From an uncultured Clostridia bacterium (GTDB lineage Bacteria > Bacillota > Clostridia > Christensenellales > CAG-314), in NCBI GenBank assembly GCA_934294965.1, contig CAKRAM010000155.1, forward strand, positions 1 through 7,364: a DNA stretch of 7,364 nt, given 5' to 3'. Shown here in pieces: positions 1-4,906 of the stretch (positions are counted from its first letter, which is position 1; each line of letters opens with the position of its first letter). The notes beneath the pieces were generated by a model. That model was not told the DNA's origin and did not search any database. It worked only from the letters and a program-made list of their open reading frames with translations. A program made the position numbers and the translations under genes.

Positions 1-144
1 CCCAAATACTACTTGCAAAAGTTTGTGGACAGCGGCGACCTTATCGACGGCACCGTTACCGGAGCGAGCGACGAACAAATGCACCGCTACTTGGAGATTG
101 CAAAAAAGTACGTTCCCGCCGCCGAACTTCGCGGAATGGAATAA
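1..144 (+). CDS. C-terminal fragment, probable anaerobic ribonucleotide reductase activase (NrdG-like radical SAM)
   Basis: The first 144 bases are one open frame ending in TAA, encoding the last 47 residues of a protein that begins outside the window. The fragment begins PKYYLQKFVDSG and ends in a YVPAAELRG motif. From memory of the family, this resembles the C-terminus of the radical-SAM activases annotated as anaerobic ribonucleoside-triphosphate reductase activating proteins in Clostridia, which end in a similar YVP...LRG segment. Such enzymes use S-adenosylmethionine and a 4Fe-4S cluster to install the glycyl radical on the class III reductase. The CxxxCxxC cluster motif would lie upstream, so it cannot be checked here. 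Another radical-SAM or glycyl-radical activase is possible. That the frame is a real gene end is fairly safe (codon use like its neighbours, terminator downstream); the name is tentative. Confidence 0.5.
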   Translation, partial: PKYYLQKFVDSGDLIDGTVTGASDEQMHRYLEIAKKYVPAAELRGME

Positions 145-341
145 CCTATTTTCCCGATTGTTTTTGCCGCAAATACGGCAAATCTGTTTGTGCTTGACAC
201 CATCGCGCTTGCAACTTTGCGAGTGAACACGAATATTTTTGCACGCAAAAGCGTTTATAACAAACATCCGCAACGTTCGTTCCGTTATGGCACTCGTTGC
301 GGCAGGAATACACTAAACAAACGCTCAATACTTGATTATTA
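145..341. other. Intergenic 3' region of the first gene, with two hairpins
   Basis: No convincing gene. A short perfect hairpin follows the stop codon (TTTGCCG at 163-169 pairing with CGGCAAA at 176-182, six-base loop), with only a broken T-rich stretch after it, so it is at best a weak terminator. A second perfect 8-base inverted repeat (CCGCAACG at 268-275, CGTTGCGG at 295-302) has a 19-base loop. Short ORFs crossing this stretch lack ribosome sites and recognisable protein character. Confidence 0.4.
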
Positions 342-389
342 AAAATGCGCCCTGAAAGTTTTTAGGCTTTCGGACGCATTTTGTTTTTG
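342..389 (+). terminator. Intrinsic terminator after the activase gene
   Basis: A long hairpin is seen: AAAATGCG (342-349) pairs with CGCATTTT (375-382), and the stem continues inward through CC/GG and GAAAG/CTTTC with one mismatch and one bulged base, around a T-rich loop. On the plus strand it is followed by a T-rich run (379-389). The A-run before the stem means the minus strand also shows a hairpin plus T-run, so it could stop transcripts from the hydrolase gene at 834-1559 as well. Confidence 0.8.
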
Positions 390-445
390 TATATTTCAAT
401 TTTAATTGTCACTGCATTATTGTAGTTGTTCGTCTGCGCGCTCAA

Positions 446-494
446 CTGCTGCCACGCTTTGTGGTATTCATCGGCGTTTTCAACTAGGCAGCAG
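446..494. repeat. 8-base inverted repeat, CTGCTGCC / GGCAGCAG
   Basis: Perfect complementary arms at 446-453 and 487-494 enclose 33 bases. A competing 4-base hairpin (CCAC 452-455, GTGG 461-464) overlaps the left arm. No T-run follows on either strand, so this is not an intrinsic terminator. Confidence 0.5.
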
Positions 495-615
495 AAATTG
501 CATTTGAACCCACTGCCAAAGCATGTAGCACTCCGTCAAAATACATCATTTGCTATCGGCAGTAGTCAAAATAAACGATCATGCTACTTTCGTTTAACTC
601 CGGCGGAACATAGTG

Positions 616-739
616 TTTTAACGCCTTAACGGCCAATGCTGGCTTTGCGGCTTGTTTGACGAGGCAAGCAACCGAACGCGTACTTGACCGTACGTGGAGG
701 GCGTAGAGCAAAGCCCAAACAGTCGTGACGGCGTTAAAA
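616..739. other. Candidate multibranched RNA fold (strand unknown)
   Basis: TTTTAACGCC (616-625) is exactly complementary to GGCGTTAAAA (730-739), giving a 10-pair closing helix. Inside lie four possible hairpins in order: GCCA/TGGC (632-643), GCTTG/CAAGC (650-669), a 7-pair stem including one G-T pair around TTGACC (677-696), and GGGC/GCCC (699-716). This gives a closed multiloop. No promoter or terminator directly frames it and no known RNA family is recognised. A perfect 10-base match is only mildly unlikely by chance in a region this size, so the call is a hypothesis. Confidence 0.25.
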
Positions 740-833
740 TTGGTTCAAACGCAACTGACACCGTGCTGCCAATCAGCGAGAGAGCGTAACGACGTACTGC
801 GACGCTTGGGTGCGATTACAGCCACGGCGGAGG

Positions 834-1559
834 CTAATCGTCACTGACTATATCGACAATTTTCAAAAAGTCGCCGTTGTCAATCGTGTAGGTCGGCTGC
901 GTGGTGGGACGAACGTATCCGTCGGTCAAGTTTGTTTTTAGCCAAACGGTGTCCATGCCGCAATTGTTTGCGCCGTCCACGTCGCAACGAGCGTCGTTGC
1001 CAACGTACAACGTTTGAGATTTGTCCAGTCCGTACTTGTTAAGTACTGCGTTAAAAAACTCCGACGACGGTTTGGAACAGCCGTAATCCGACGAGTACGC
1101 TATGCCGGAAAACAGTCCGGTTATTCCCAAAGAGGAAAGTTCCACTTTGGCGAAAGCCGCCTGTGCGTTGGAAAGCACGTACAATTTTTTGCCGATGTGC
1201 TTAAGATGTTGAAGTGTTGCCTCCACGTTGGGGTAAAGCGACAGATGATGTAGCGAAGAAATTCTGAACTGCTGGGCGATGCGTTCGGCAAAAGCGTCGC
1301 TGACTTTTTTGCCTTTGTTGGCAAATAAATCCGAAAACACTTTTACCACGTCCACTTCCGGATATTCGTGACGTTGATTGCCCTCGTCCATATACTTTTT
1401 GCACAAGCCGAAATATCCGCCGCAAAGTTCAGCCGCGCCATAGTCCACGCCGTAAAACCTCATTGTTTTTGCAACCTGTTCCCAAACGGAAAGAGATATT
1501 TCGTCCGTGTTGATGTTTATAAGCGTTCCGTAAACGTCAAAAACGATGTTTTTGTACAT
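834..1559 (-). CDS. HAD-IA family hydrolase (haloacid dehalogenase-like, YjjG-type)
   Basis: A 241-residue cytoplasmic hydrolase of the haloacid dehalogenase superfamily. Motif I is FDVYGTL, with the nucleophile Asp8 near the N-terminus; motif II Ser130 lies in YVLSN; motif III Lys163 in CSKPS; motif IV is GNDARCD with Asp189 and Asp193. Residues about 15-95 form the alpha-helical C1 cap typical of subfamily IA. The second Asp of the usual DxD pair is Tyr10, as in L-2-haloacid dehalogenases and in a set of Clostridia proteins annotated only as HAD hydrolases. The substrate cannot be told from sequence; phosphatase or dehalogenase chemistry are both possible. The ATG at 1559 is supported by GGAGG four bases upstream and by its distance from motif I. 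It appears to be transcribed alone from the promoter at 1613-1641. No intrinsic terminator directly follows; transcripts may run to the bidirectional hairpin at 342-389. Confidence 0.9.
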   Translation of the reverse strand: MYKNIVFDVYGTLININTDEISLSVWEQVAKTMRFYGVDYGAAELCGGYFGLCKKYMDEGNQRHEYPEVDVVKVFSDLFANKGKKVSDAFAERIAQQFRISSLHHLSLYPNVEATLQHLKHIGKKLYVLSNAQAAFAKVELSSLGITGLFSGIAYSSDYGCSKPSSEFFNAVLNKYGLDKSQTLYVGNDARCDVDGANNCGMDTVWLKTNLTDGYVRPTTQPTYTIDNGDFLKIVDIVSDD

Positions 1560-1578
1560 AATCCCTCCGATTTGCGTC

Positions 1579-1600
1579 TTTACTTGCGTAGAAAAGTAAA
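1579..1600 (-). repeat. Inverted repeat in the leader of the HAD-IA gene
   Basis: TTTACTT (1579-1585) and AAGTAAA (1594-1600) are perfect complements around an eight-base loop, between the predicted transcription start and the ribosome site. It could be a leader hairpin or an operator; A/T-rich arms make chance plausible. Confidence 0.35.
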
Positions 1601-1612
1601 TATTTATTACAC

Positions 1613-1641
1613 ATTATAGCACAAAACAAAATTTTTTTACA
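1613..1641 (-). promoter_or_regulatory. Extended -10 promoter for the HAD-IA gene
   Basis: On the minus strand a perfect TATAAT (1613-1618) is preceded by TGC, making an extended -10 element. A 17-base spacer separates it from a weak -35 (TGTAAA, 1636-1641); extended -10 promoters need less from the -35. The predicted start near 1606 leaves a leader of about 46 bases carrying GGAGG just before the ATG. Confidence 0.75.
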
Positions 1642-1831
1642 TAATTTTTACAATATTTTTTGCTTGAAACAAAGAATTTTGCCAATGCAAGCAAACCGTA
1701 GAAAAGGAAAATATGTCGGACTCTGCCGAGCAAAACCACAAAACTTTTTCGCCGCTCGGCATGATTATGACGTATGCAAAAAACAACAGAAGCGCGTAAT
1801 ACGTAACAAATTTTGTTTGTAAAGCGACCAT
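1637..1831 (-). CDS. Doubtful 64-residue ORF with a hydrophobic N-terminus
   Basis: An ATG-started frame lies between the repressor and the HAD-IA gene. Residues about 9-25 (starting at VTYYALLLFF) are hydrophobic enough for one membrane segment; the rest is rich in Phe, Trp and Cys. Codon choice is not unlike that of the real genes. Against it: AAAGG sits only one base before the ATG, the stop codon overlaps the -35 region of the next gene, and no family is recognised. A perfect 7-base inverted repeat (1725-1731/1754-1760) lies inside it, which is more usual in non-coding DNA. It may be a small membrane protein, but chance is more likely. Confidence 0.2.
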   Translation of the reverse strand: MVALQTKFVTYYALLLFFAYVIIMPSGEKVLWFCSAESDIFSFSTVCLHWQNSLFQAKNIVKIM

Positions 1832-1933
1832 GCCTTTATCTAACTACAAGGTTTAACACGGCAAAAGCCGACTTGCCGCAAAAACAGTTTGTGATAAAAA
1901 ATCCATCGACATCCGCTTTGCGCAAAACAGCGG

Positions 1934-2263
1934 TCAATATCCCAAACACTCCACGCCCACGAGCAAAATTTCGTTGATTTTGGGATTGCAAATTTTGTAC
2001 TGCAAAATTTTGCCGTTGCGAATGCTTTCCACCACGTTCATATCTTTTAGTATTCGCAATTGGTGCGACACAGTGGTTTGGTTGATGCTTAAAATTGCCG
2101 ACAAATCGGTTACGCACAGCGGCGAAATTGCCAAAGCCGAAAGCAGTTTTACGCGGGTAGAATCGGCAAACAGCGCAAAAAAGCGGGCAATCTTTTTAAC
2201 CGAGTCCGCATCCGGCAAGTAACATTCCAAATCGTCCAAAACTTCGTTGGTTGCTGTTAGCAT
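1934..2263 (-). CDS. ArsR/SmtB-family transcriptional repressor
   Basis: A 109-residue winged-helix regulator, normal length for the ArsR/SmtB family, which acts as a DNA-binding dimer that usually leaves its operator on binding metal or on another signal. Visible parts: the helix FALFADSTRVKLLSAL (28-43), a second helix LCVTDLSAILSI (49-60), the recognition helix NQTTVSHQLRILKDM (61-75), and the wing RNGKILQYKI (82-91). In SmtB/CadC sensors the second helix carries ELCVCDL; here only the first Cys remains (Cys50), the second being Thr52. Other cysteines are Cys14, Cys92 and Cys106. So the classical alpha3 metal site is incomplete; a different thiol or metal site, or none, is possible. The ATG at 2263 has GTGAGGA about nine bases upstream. 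No transporter or metal resistance gene lies beside it, so the target is unclear; autoregulation and control of the divergent gene at 2676 are plausible. Confidence 0.9.
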   Translation of the reverse strand: MLTATNEVLDDLECYLPDADSVKKIARFFALFADSTRVKLLSALAISPLCVTDLSAILSINQTTVSHQLRILKDMNVVESIRNGKILQYKICNPKINEILLVGVECLGY

Positions 2264-2675
2264 GGTATTTTATCCTCACTGTTGGCGTATAAATAATCAA
2301 CAAGAAAACCTTGCGGATTTGCCACAAAAACTTTTGCGTTGCCTTCTATTGTGTGTAAATTCGTCGGTTCTGCTCGATATGCTCCTCGCGCTATGCGACA
2401 AAACTTCCGATATGAAACAATACGAAGCAAATATTATACATGTCGGCAAAACGTTCGTACCGTTGTATGTTTGCCGCAAACGCTAACGTTTTTCGTTCTT
2501 GCTTAAAAAACGTCAAAGCAGAAAATCCTTGCGAGCAAATTTATGACTGCCGCTGTTTTGCAAACGTTTGACAGGAACACCATGTTTGCCCTCTTATGAT
2601 AAATTGTATGCTCAACGAAAAAATGTCGAATAAGACGGGATTTGCACTAATATTGTAGTATCGAAGGGGATAACG
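2264..2675. other. Divergent spacer with inverted repeats
   Basis: These 412 bases separate two genes transcribed away from each other. No convincing gene is seen. Inverted repeats include CGGCAAA/TTTGCCG (2444-2450, 2470-2476), ACGTTTTT/AAAAACGT (2486-2493, 2506-2513) and the palindrome at 2561-2570. A possible -10 (TAATAT, starting near 2648) precedes the small plus-strand gene without a good -35. I could not place a convincing promoter for the repressor. Confidence 0.4.
2561..2570. promoter_or_regulatory. Perfect palindrome CAAACGTTTG, possible operator
   Basis: A 10-base perfect palindrome centred on CG, flanked as TTTTG...ACAGG. A central CG with flanking A/T-rich arms recalls LacI/CcpA-type operators (cre consensus near TGWAANCGNTNWCA), but the right flank does not fit that consensus. 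It lies about 105 bases before the small membrane protein gene. The binding protein is unknown. Confidence 0.3.
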
Positions 2676-2876
2676 ATGAATATTACAAGAAGTTTACTGT
2701 ATTTGCTATTGCTGTACGCCGTGTTGGATAAGGACAACAAACTGTCCCTTACAAACGGGCTGGTTATTGCTTTTGTGATTTTGCTGCTAAATTGCTACTA
2801 CAATCGGCTTTGCGGCAACAATTCCTCCGCGCGCACGCAAACCGACAACGTTTTTACTACGCTTAACGGATTTTAG
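2676..2876 (+). CDS. Small hypothetical membrane protein (66 residues)
   Basis: Starts at ATG with AAGGGG six bases upstream and ends just before a strong terminator, so it looks like a real single-gene unit. Residues 6-17 (SLLYLLLLYAVL) and 27-41 (starting NGLVIAFVILLL) are hydrophobic and flank a short polar turn with KDNK, suggesting one or two membrane segments. The tail (42-66) is polar and rich in Asn, Ser and Thr. No family is recognised. Because it is divergent from the ArsR-type gene across a spacer with palindromes, it might be under that repressor's control, but no operator is proven. Confidence 0.6.
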   Translation: MNITRSLLYLLLLYAVLDKDNKLSLTNGLVIAFVILLLNCYYNRLCGNNSSARTQTDNVFTTLNGF

Positions 2877-2951
2877 GCAAGGCGTGCGGAACAAACCACG
2901 CGATTTTGCGCTTGCGTTTAACAAACGTTGCAACCTCGCGCATTTGAGCAA

Positions 2952-2995
2952 CAAAAAAAAACGGTTTGAAGATTACTTTCAGACCGTTTTTGTTT
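2952..2995 (+). terminator. Bidirectional intrinsic terminator
   Basis: ACGGTTTGAAG (2961-2971) pairs with CTTTCAGACCGT (2976-2987) as an 11-pair stem with one bulged base and one G-T pair, around the tetraloop ATTA. TTTTTG follows on the plus strand and eight A residues precede it, so it works in principle on both strands. It ends the 66-residue protein gene and could stop read-through from the HAD-IB gene. Confidence 0.85.
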
Positions 2996-3101
2996 GTAAA
3001 CATATTTAGATGATGTTTGCCGCAGCCTTTGTTGCGCAGACAGCGGCGCGATTTGTTTCGCCAATCGGAAAAAGCGATAACGCCCCTTCGATATTTTGAA
3101 T

Positions 3102-3117
3102 TTATTATCGATAATAA
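3102..3117. repeat. 16-base perfect palindrome TTATTATCGATAATAA
   Basis: The sequence equals its own reverse complement over 16 bases, centred on CG, inside an A/T-rich patch of a non-coding region. It could be a protein-binding site. No gene start is near, so a promoter operator is unlikely. Confidence 0.5.
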
Positions 3118-3200
3118 TGCCTCTCGGTTTGCGCCGTTTGCCGATATTGCTTCTCCTGCCGAAAGCGCAAGCCCCGTTGTGTTTAACCTGTTGAATCGTT

Positions 3201-3230
3201 GGCAACAACCCACGTTGCCTCACCTGAGGC
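3201..3230. repeat. Two overlapping, mutually exclusive hairpins
   Basis: GGCAAC (3201-3206) pairs with GTTGCC (3214-3219), and GCCTCA (3217-3222) is complementary to TGAGGC (3225-3230). The two share GCC, so both cannot form together; the second has a two-base spacer and behaves more as a palindrome than a hairpin. No T-run follows. Confidence 0.35.
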
Positions 3231-3312
3231 TTGTCGTTTATTTTAATAACAAACATCGCGTAAAAACCCAAACGCGTGCATTGTTTGTCAAAGTTTTACG
3301 CCACAACAGCCT

Positions 3313-3945
3313 CTATTGTTCGGCTTCGTCGGTAAAATTGCCGTTTTTTATCACCTGTTTCCAATCGGATTTTTTCAATTTTTTGCCGTTTTCGTACACC
3401 AAAAACACGTTGTCACCCTTTACCAGGTAGCCTTTTTGCGCAAAAGCGAACATCGGTTCGTCCGACCAAGAGTCGGAATAGTAACTAAGAAGCGGAGTAT
3501 CCCCAAACGCACGCTTGTAGGCAACAACTTTTTCCGCGCCGTAGCAGTGAACTTTGCCGAATTTAAGCGGCTCGACGCTACCTTCGGTGGCAATGCACTT
3601 TACGCCCAAGCGCTCGGCGGCAACTTCCACTTCAAATTGCGGAGAAGCCGAAATCACAACGTCGTCGTCCCGCCTCAGACACAAATACCAAGACCTTATA
3701 TGCTTCAAATTTTTGTCCCAAAACCGTTCGATAACCTTTTGTCGGTTGGGGACAAACAGCAAAAAGCCTTCCAGCGCGGTCAAAAACCTGTGCTTGTTCA
3801 AAATCCGCACGGCGTACAAAAGCGCGATAAAAATATCCGCCACCATATACAAAATTAGGTAGGGAAACCGCACCATACAGTAGTAAAACAACCGCTGAAC
3901 GCTGTTGCCTCGAAGTATTGTTTTGTCGAAATCGTAACCGTTCAT
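3313..3945 (-). CDS. HAD-IB family phosphatase (phosphoserine phosphatase-like)
   Basis: A 210-residue haloacid dehalogenase-superfamily phosphatase of the IB (SerB-like) type. Motif I YDFDKTI puts the nucleophile Asp5 and acid/base Asp7 at the extreme N-terminus; motif II is ISASP (Ser99); Lys139 in YGAEK is the motif III lysine; YSDSWSDEP (Asp158, Asp162) is motif IV. Residues 15-90 form the cap, with a strongly hydrophobic stretch at about 28-47 that could touch the membrane. Many Bacillota have this protein with the same YDFDKTI and YSDS.SD signatures; its substrate is generally unassigned. The frame is open upstream to 4080, but that part crosses a terminator, and the ATG at 3945 gives the normal family start. 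There is no Shine-Dalgarno sequence before this ATG, which agrees with the leaderless promoter found there. Confidence 0.9.
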   Translation of the reverse strand: MNGYDFDKTILRGNSVQRLFYYCMVRFPYLILYMVADIFIALLYAVRILNKHRFLTALEGFLLFVPNRQKVIERFWDKNLKHIRSWYLCLRRDDDVVISASPQFEVEVAAERLGVKCIATEGSVEPLKFGKVHCYGAEKVVAYKRAFGDTPLLSYYSDSWSDEPMFAFAQKGYLVKGDNVFLVYENGKKLKKSDWKQVIKNGNFTDEAEQ

Positions 3946-3951
3946 GGCAGT

Positions 3952-3980
3952 ATTGTACCAAACAAACGGCGATTTGGCAA
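3952..3980 (-). promoter_or_regulatory. Promoter abutting the HAD-IB start codon (predicted leaderless mRNA)
   Basis: On the minus strand TTGCCA (3975-3980) and TACAAT (3952-3957) are each one base from consensus and are separated by exactly 17 bases. Only six bases lie between the -10 and the ATG at 3945-3943, so transcription should start at or within a base or two of the ATG. The -35 begins one base past the T-run of the upstream operon's terminator. Confidence 0.75.
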
Positions 3981-3981
3981 C

Positions 3982-4011
3982 AAAAAAAGGATTGCCGACC
4001 GAGGGCAATCC
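3982..4011 (-). terminator. Intrinsic terminator of the cohesin operon
   Basis: On the minus strand a perfect 8-base stem (GGATTGCC, 4011-4004; GGCAATCC, 3996-3989) with a seven-base loop is followed at once by seven T residues (3988-3982). It lies about 210 bases past the stop of the last operon gene and insulates the HAD-IB promoter immediately after it. Confidence 0.9.
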
Positions 4012-4222
4012 CTGCAACGTAATTTGTCGTTTCCATGCGGCATTAACAATTTTTGCCGTCCGCGCCGCAATTATCCGCAAAAGGCGTTATACGTTAGTGA
4101 ATTTTTTGCGCACGCTTGGGCGAAAACGTTTTGCACAAGCGGCGTGCCGTTTTCCGAGCGGCGATTTTACGACAAAGCCGTCCCGCATTGCGGTGAAGGT
4201 TTAATAAATCGCTTTTGCCTAC
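4012..4222 (-). other. Long 3' untranslated region of the cohesin operon
   Basis: About 210 bases between the last operon gene and its terminator. The only small frame of note starts at ATG 4188 and stops at 4087 on the minus strand: 33 residues, rich in Arg and Lys, without a ribosome site. Nothing else is recognised. Confidence 0.35.
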
Positions 4223-4906
4223 CTAAAAATCGTCGCTGACGAAAGCGGCAAGCAGTTTTGTGGATAGTACCGCGCCGACAAAACTTGCCAAATTGCATTT
4301 TGCGGCGTACGGCGTTTTGCAAGACGGAGAAACCAGCAACGTTTCGCCCTGTTCTCCGACAAGTTTGCAAAAATATTCGTCGCCCGAGCAAATCGGCTCA
4401 AAGGCGGGGCAAATTTCATTTTCACCGTCGCGCAGCACGGCGATTTTTGCGGCGGCGATACATTTTGCCGCATAACGTTTGGCTTCTTCCGCGCTGTCAA
4501 ACAACGCGGGACTTTTTGCCAAAAGTTTGTTTTGATCGTCAAACAGCAACAGTTCCACCTTGCCGTCCCGTTCAAAAACGACGTACGCGCCGTCGTTCCC
4601 GAGCGAAAACTGCGGTTTTTCGTTTCGGAAGAAGATTGCAAGCGCAAAGGCGCATAGCAATGCGGCAAAAACCGTTGCCACAACCGAGAACACGCACGCG
4701 TGCAAAACAAGCACCACAACCGAGCAAACCACGGCAACCACGTTCCAAACGGAAACCGCCAAACGCGCGGTTTTGTTGCACCTAAAAAACGTCAATGCGG
4801 CAAGCGTCGCAAGAGAAACGATGCATGCCGTAATCGAAATCCAAGCAACGCACTCGCCGTCGTGAAACGCCGCACACGCGGCATTTGCCAAAATGCACTC
4901 ACTCAT
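4223..4906 (-). CDS. Three-helix membrane protein with two possible YegP/DUF1508-like repeats
   Basis: A 227-residue protein. Three hydrophobic segments lie at about 20-41, 49-70 and 72-93. Positive residues follow helix 1 (FRCNKTAR) and helix 3 (RNEK), while the N-terminus is acidic, so the N-terminus is predicted outside and the C-terminal 130 residues in the cytoplasm. The soluble part contains two similar pieces, about 106-155 and 175-218: each has a short beta-hairpin pattern (YVVFERDGKVELLLFD; YFCKLVGEQGETLLVS), then LLAKSP or LLVSP, then a helix with an alanine-lysine pattern. This recalls the YegP/DUF1508 repeat, a small domain usually found in tandem and of unknown function; the match is by eye and tentative. 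The protein is Cys-rich near and within helix 1. The ATG at 4906 has a strong GGAGG seven bases upstream and overlaps the previous stop as ATGA, indicating translational coupling to the cohesin protein gene. Last gene of the operon. Confidence 0.8.
   Translation of the reverse strand: MSECILANAACAAFHDGECVAWISITACIVSLATLAALTFFRCNKTARLAVSVWNVVAVVCSVVVLVLHACVFSVVATVFAALLCAFALAIFFRNEKPQFSLGNDGAYVVFERDGKVELLLFDDQNKLLAKSPALFDSAEEAKRYAAKCIAAAKIAVLRDGENEICPAFEPICSGDEYFCKLVGEQGETLLVSPSCKTPYAAKCNLASFVGAVLSTKLLAAFVSDDF

Larger units (their letters stand above)
390..833. other. Non-coding stretch rich in inverted repeats
   Basis: About 440 bases between the terminator and the stop codon of the HAD-IA gene hold no supportable gene. 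A 67-codon plus-strand ORF (426-629) begins at TTG, has no ribosome site and looks like chance. The stretch does hold several perfect inverted repeats: 8 bases at 446-453/487-494, 6 bases at 512-517/558-563, 6 bases at 525-530/582-587, and 10 bases at 616-625/730-739 enclosing smaller hairpins. A further stem (813-818 plus 821-823 with 832-840) straddles the stop codon of the neighbouring gene. Possible readings are a structured RNA, a dispersed repeat, or decayed sequence; the window alone cannot separate these. Confidence 0.45.
1560..1933. other. Spacer between the repressor and HAD-IA genes
   Basis: This 374-base spacer holds the HAD-IA promoter and leader, the doubtful 64-residue ORF, the inverted repeat GCCGAGC/GCTCGGC (1725-1731, 1754-1760; 22-base loop) and a CGGCAA/TTGCCG hairpin (about 1860-1880) downstream of the repressor stop. 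Neither hairpin has a good T-run, so how the repressor transcript ends is unclear. Confidence 0.4.
2877..3312. other. Convergent non-coding stretch
   Basis: This 436-base gap lies between the ends of the small membrane gene and the HAD-IB gene. It holds the terminator at 2952-2995, a 16-base palindrome at 3102-3117, two competing hairpins at 3201-3230, and an 8-base inverted repeat GCGTAAAA/TTTTACGC (3258-3265, 3294-3301) just past the HAD-IB stop. Open frames here on both strands lack ribosome sites and known motifs. Confidence 0.45.

Noticed and set aside
193..215. TTGACA as a possible -35 box
   Set aside because: No acceptable -10 lies 16-18 bases downstream.
535..594. Two GTCAAAATA copies 30 bases apart, considered as a CRISPR-like or tandem repeat
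   Set aside because: Similarity falls off after nine bases and there is no third copy.
426..629. Plus-strand 67-codon frame
   Set aside because: TTG start, no ribosome site, overlaps the inverted-repeat region.
741..755. GGTTCAAAC resembling a tRNA T-arm
   Set aside because: No acceptor, D or anticodon arms can be placed around it on either strand.
2247..2486. Plus-strand 79-codon frame and the opposing 60-codon frame at 2297-2479
   Set aside because: They lie in the divergent spacer, one overlaps the repressor start, and neither has a ribosome site.
2863..3271. Two overlapping minus-strand frames of about 116 codons
   Set aside because: They span the terminator hairpin and are rich in basic residues with no family resemblance.
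3017..3430. Plus-strand 137-codon frame
   Set aside because: It overlaps the HAD-IB gene antisense, includes the intergenic palindrome, and has no ribosome site or known motif.
3946..4080. N-terminal extension of the HAD-IB frame (45 extra residues from a TTG at 4080)
   Set aside because: It runs through the terminator hairpin and the promoter, and family members start just before the DxD motif.
4087..4188. 33-residue basic frame in the operon's 3' region
   Set aside because: No ribosome site and composition like shadow frames; left as untranslated region.
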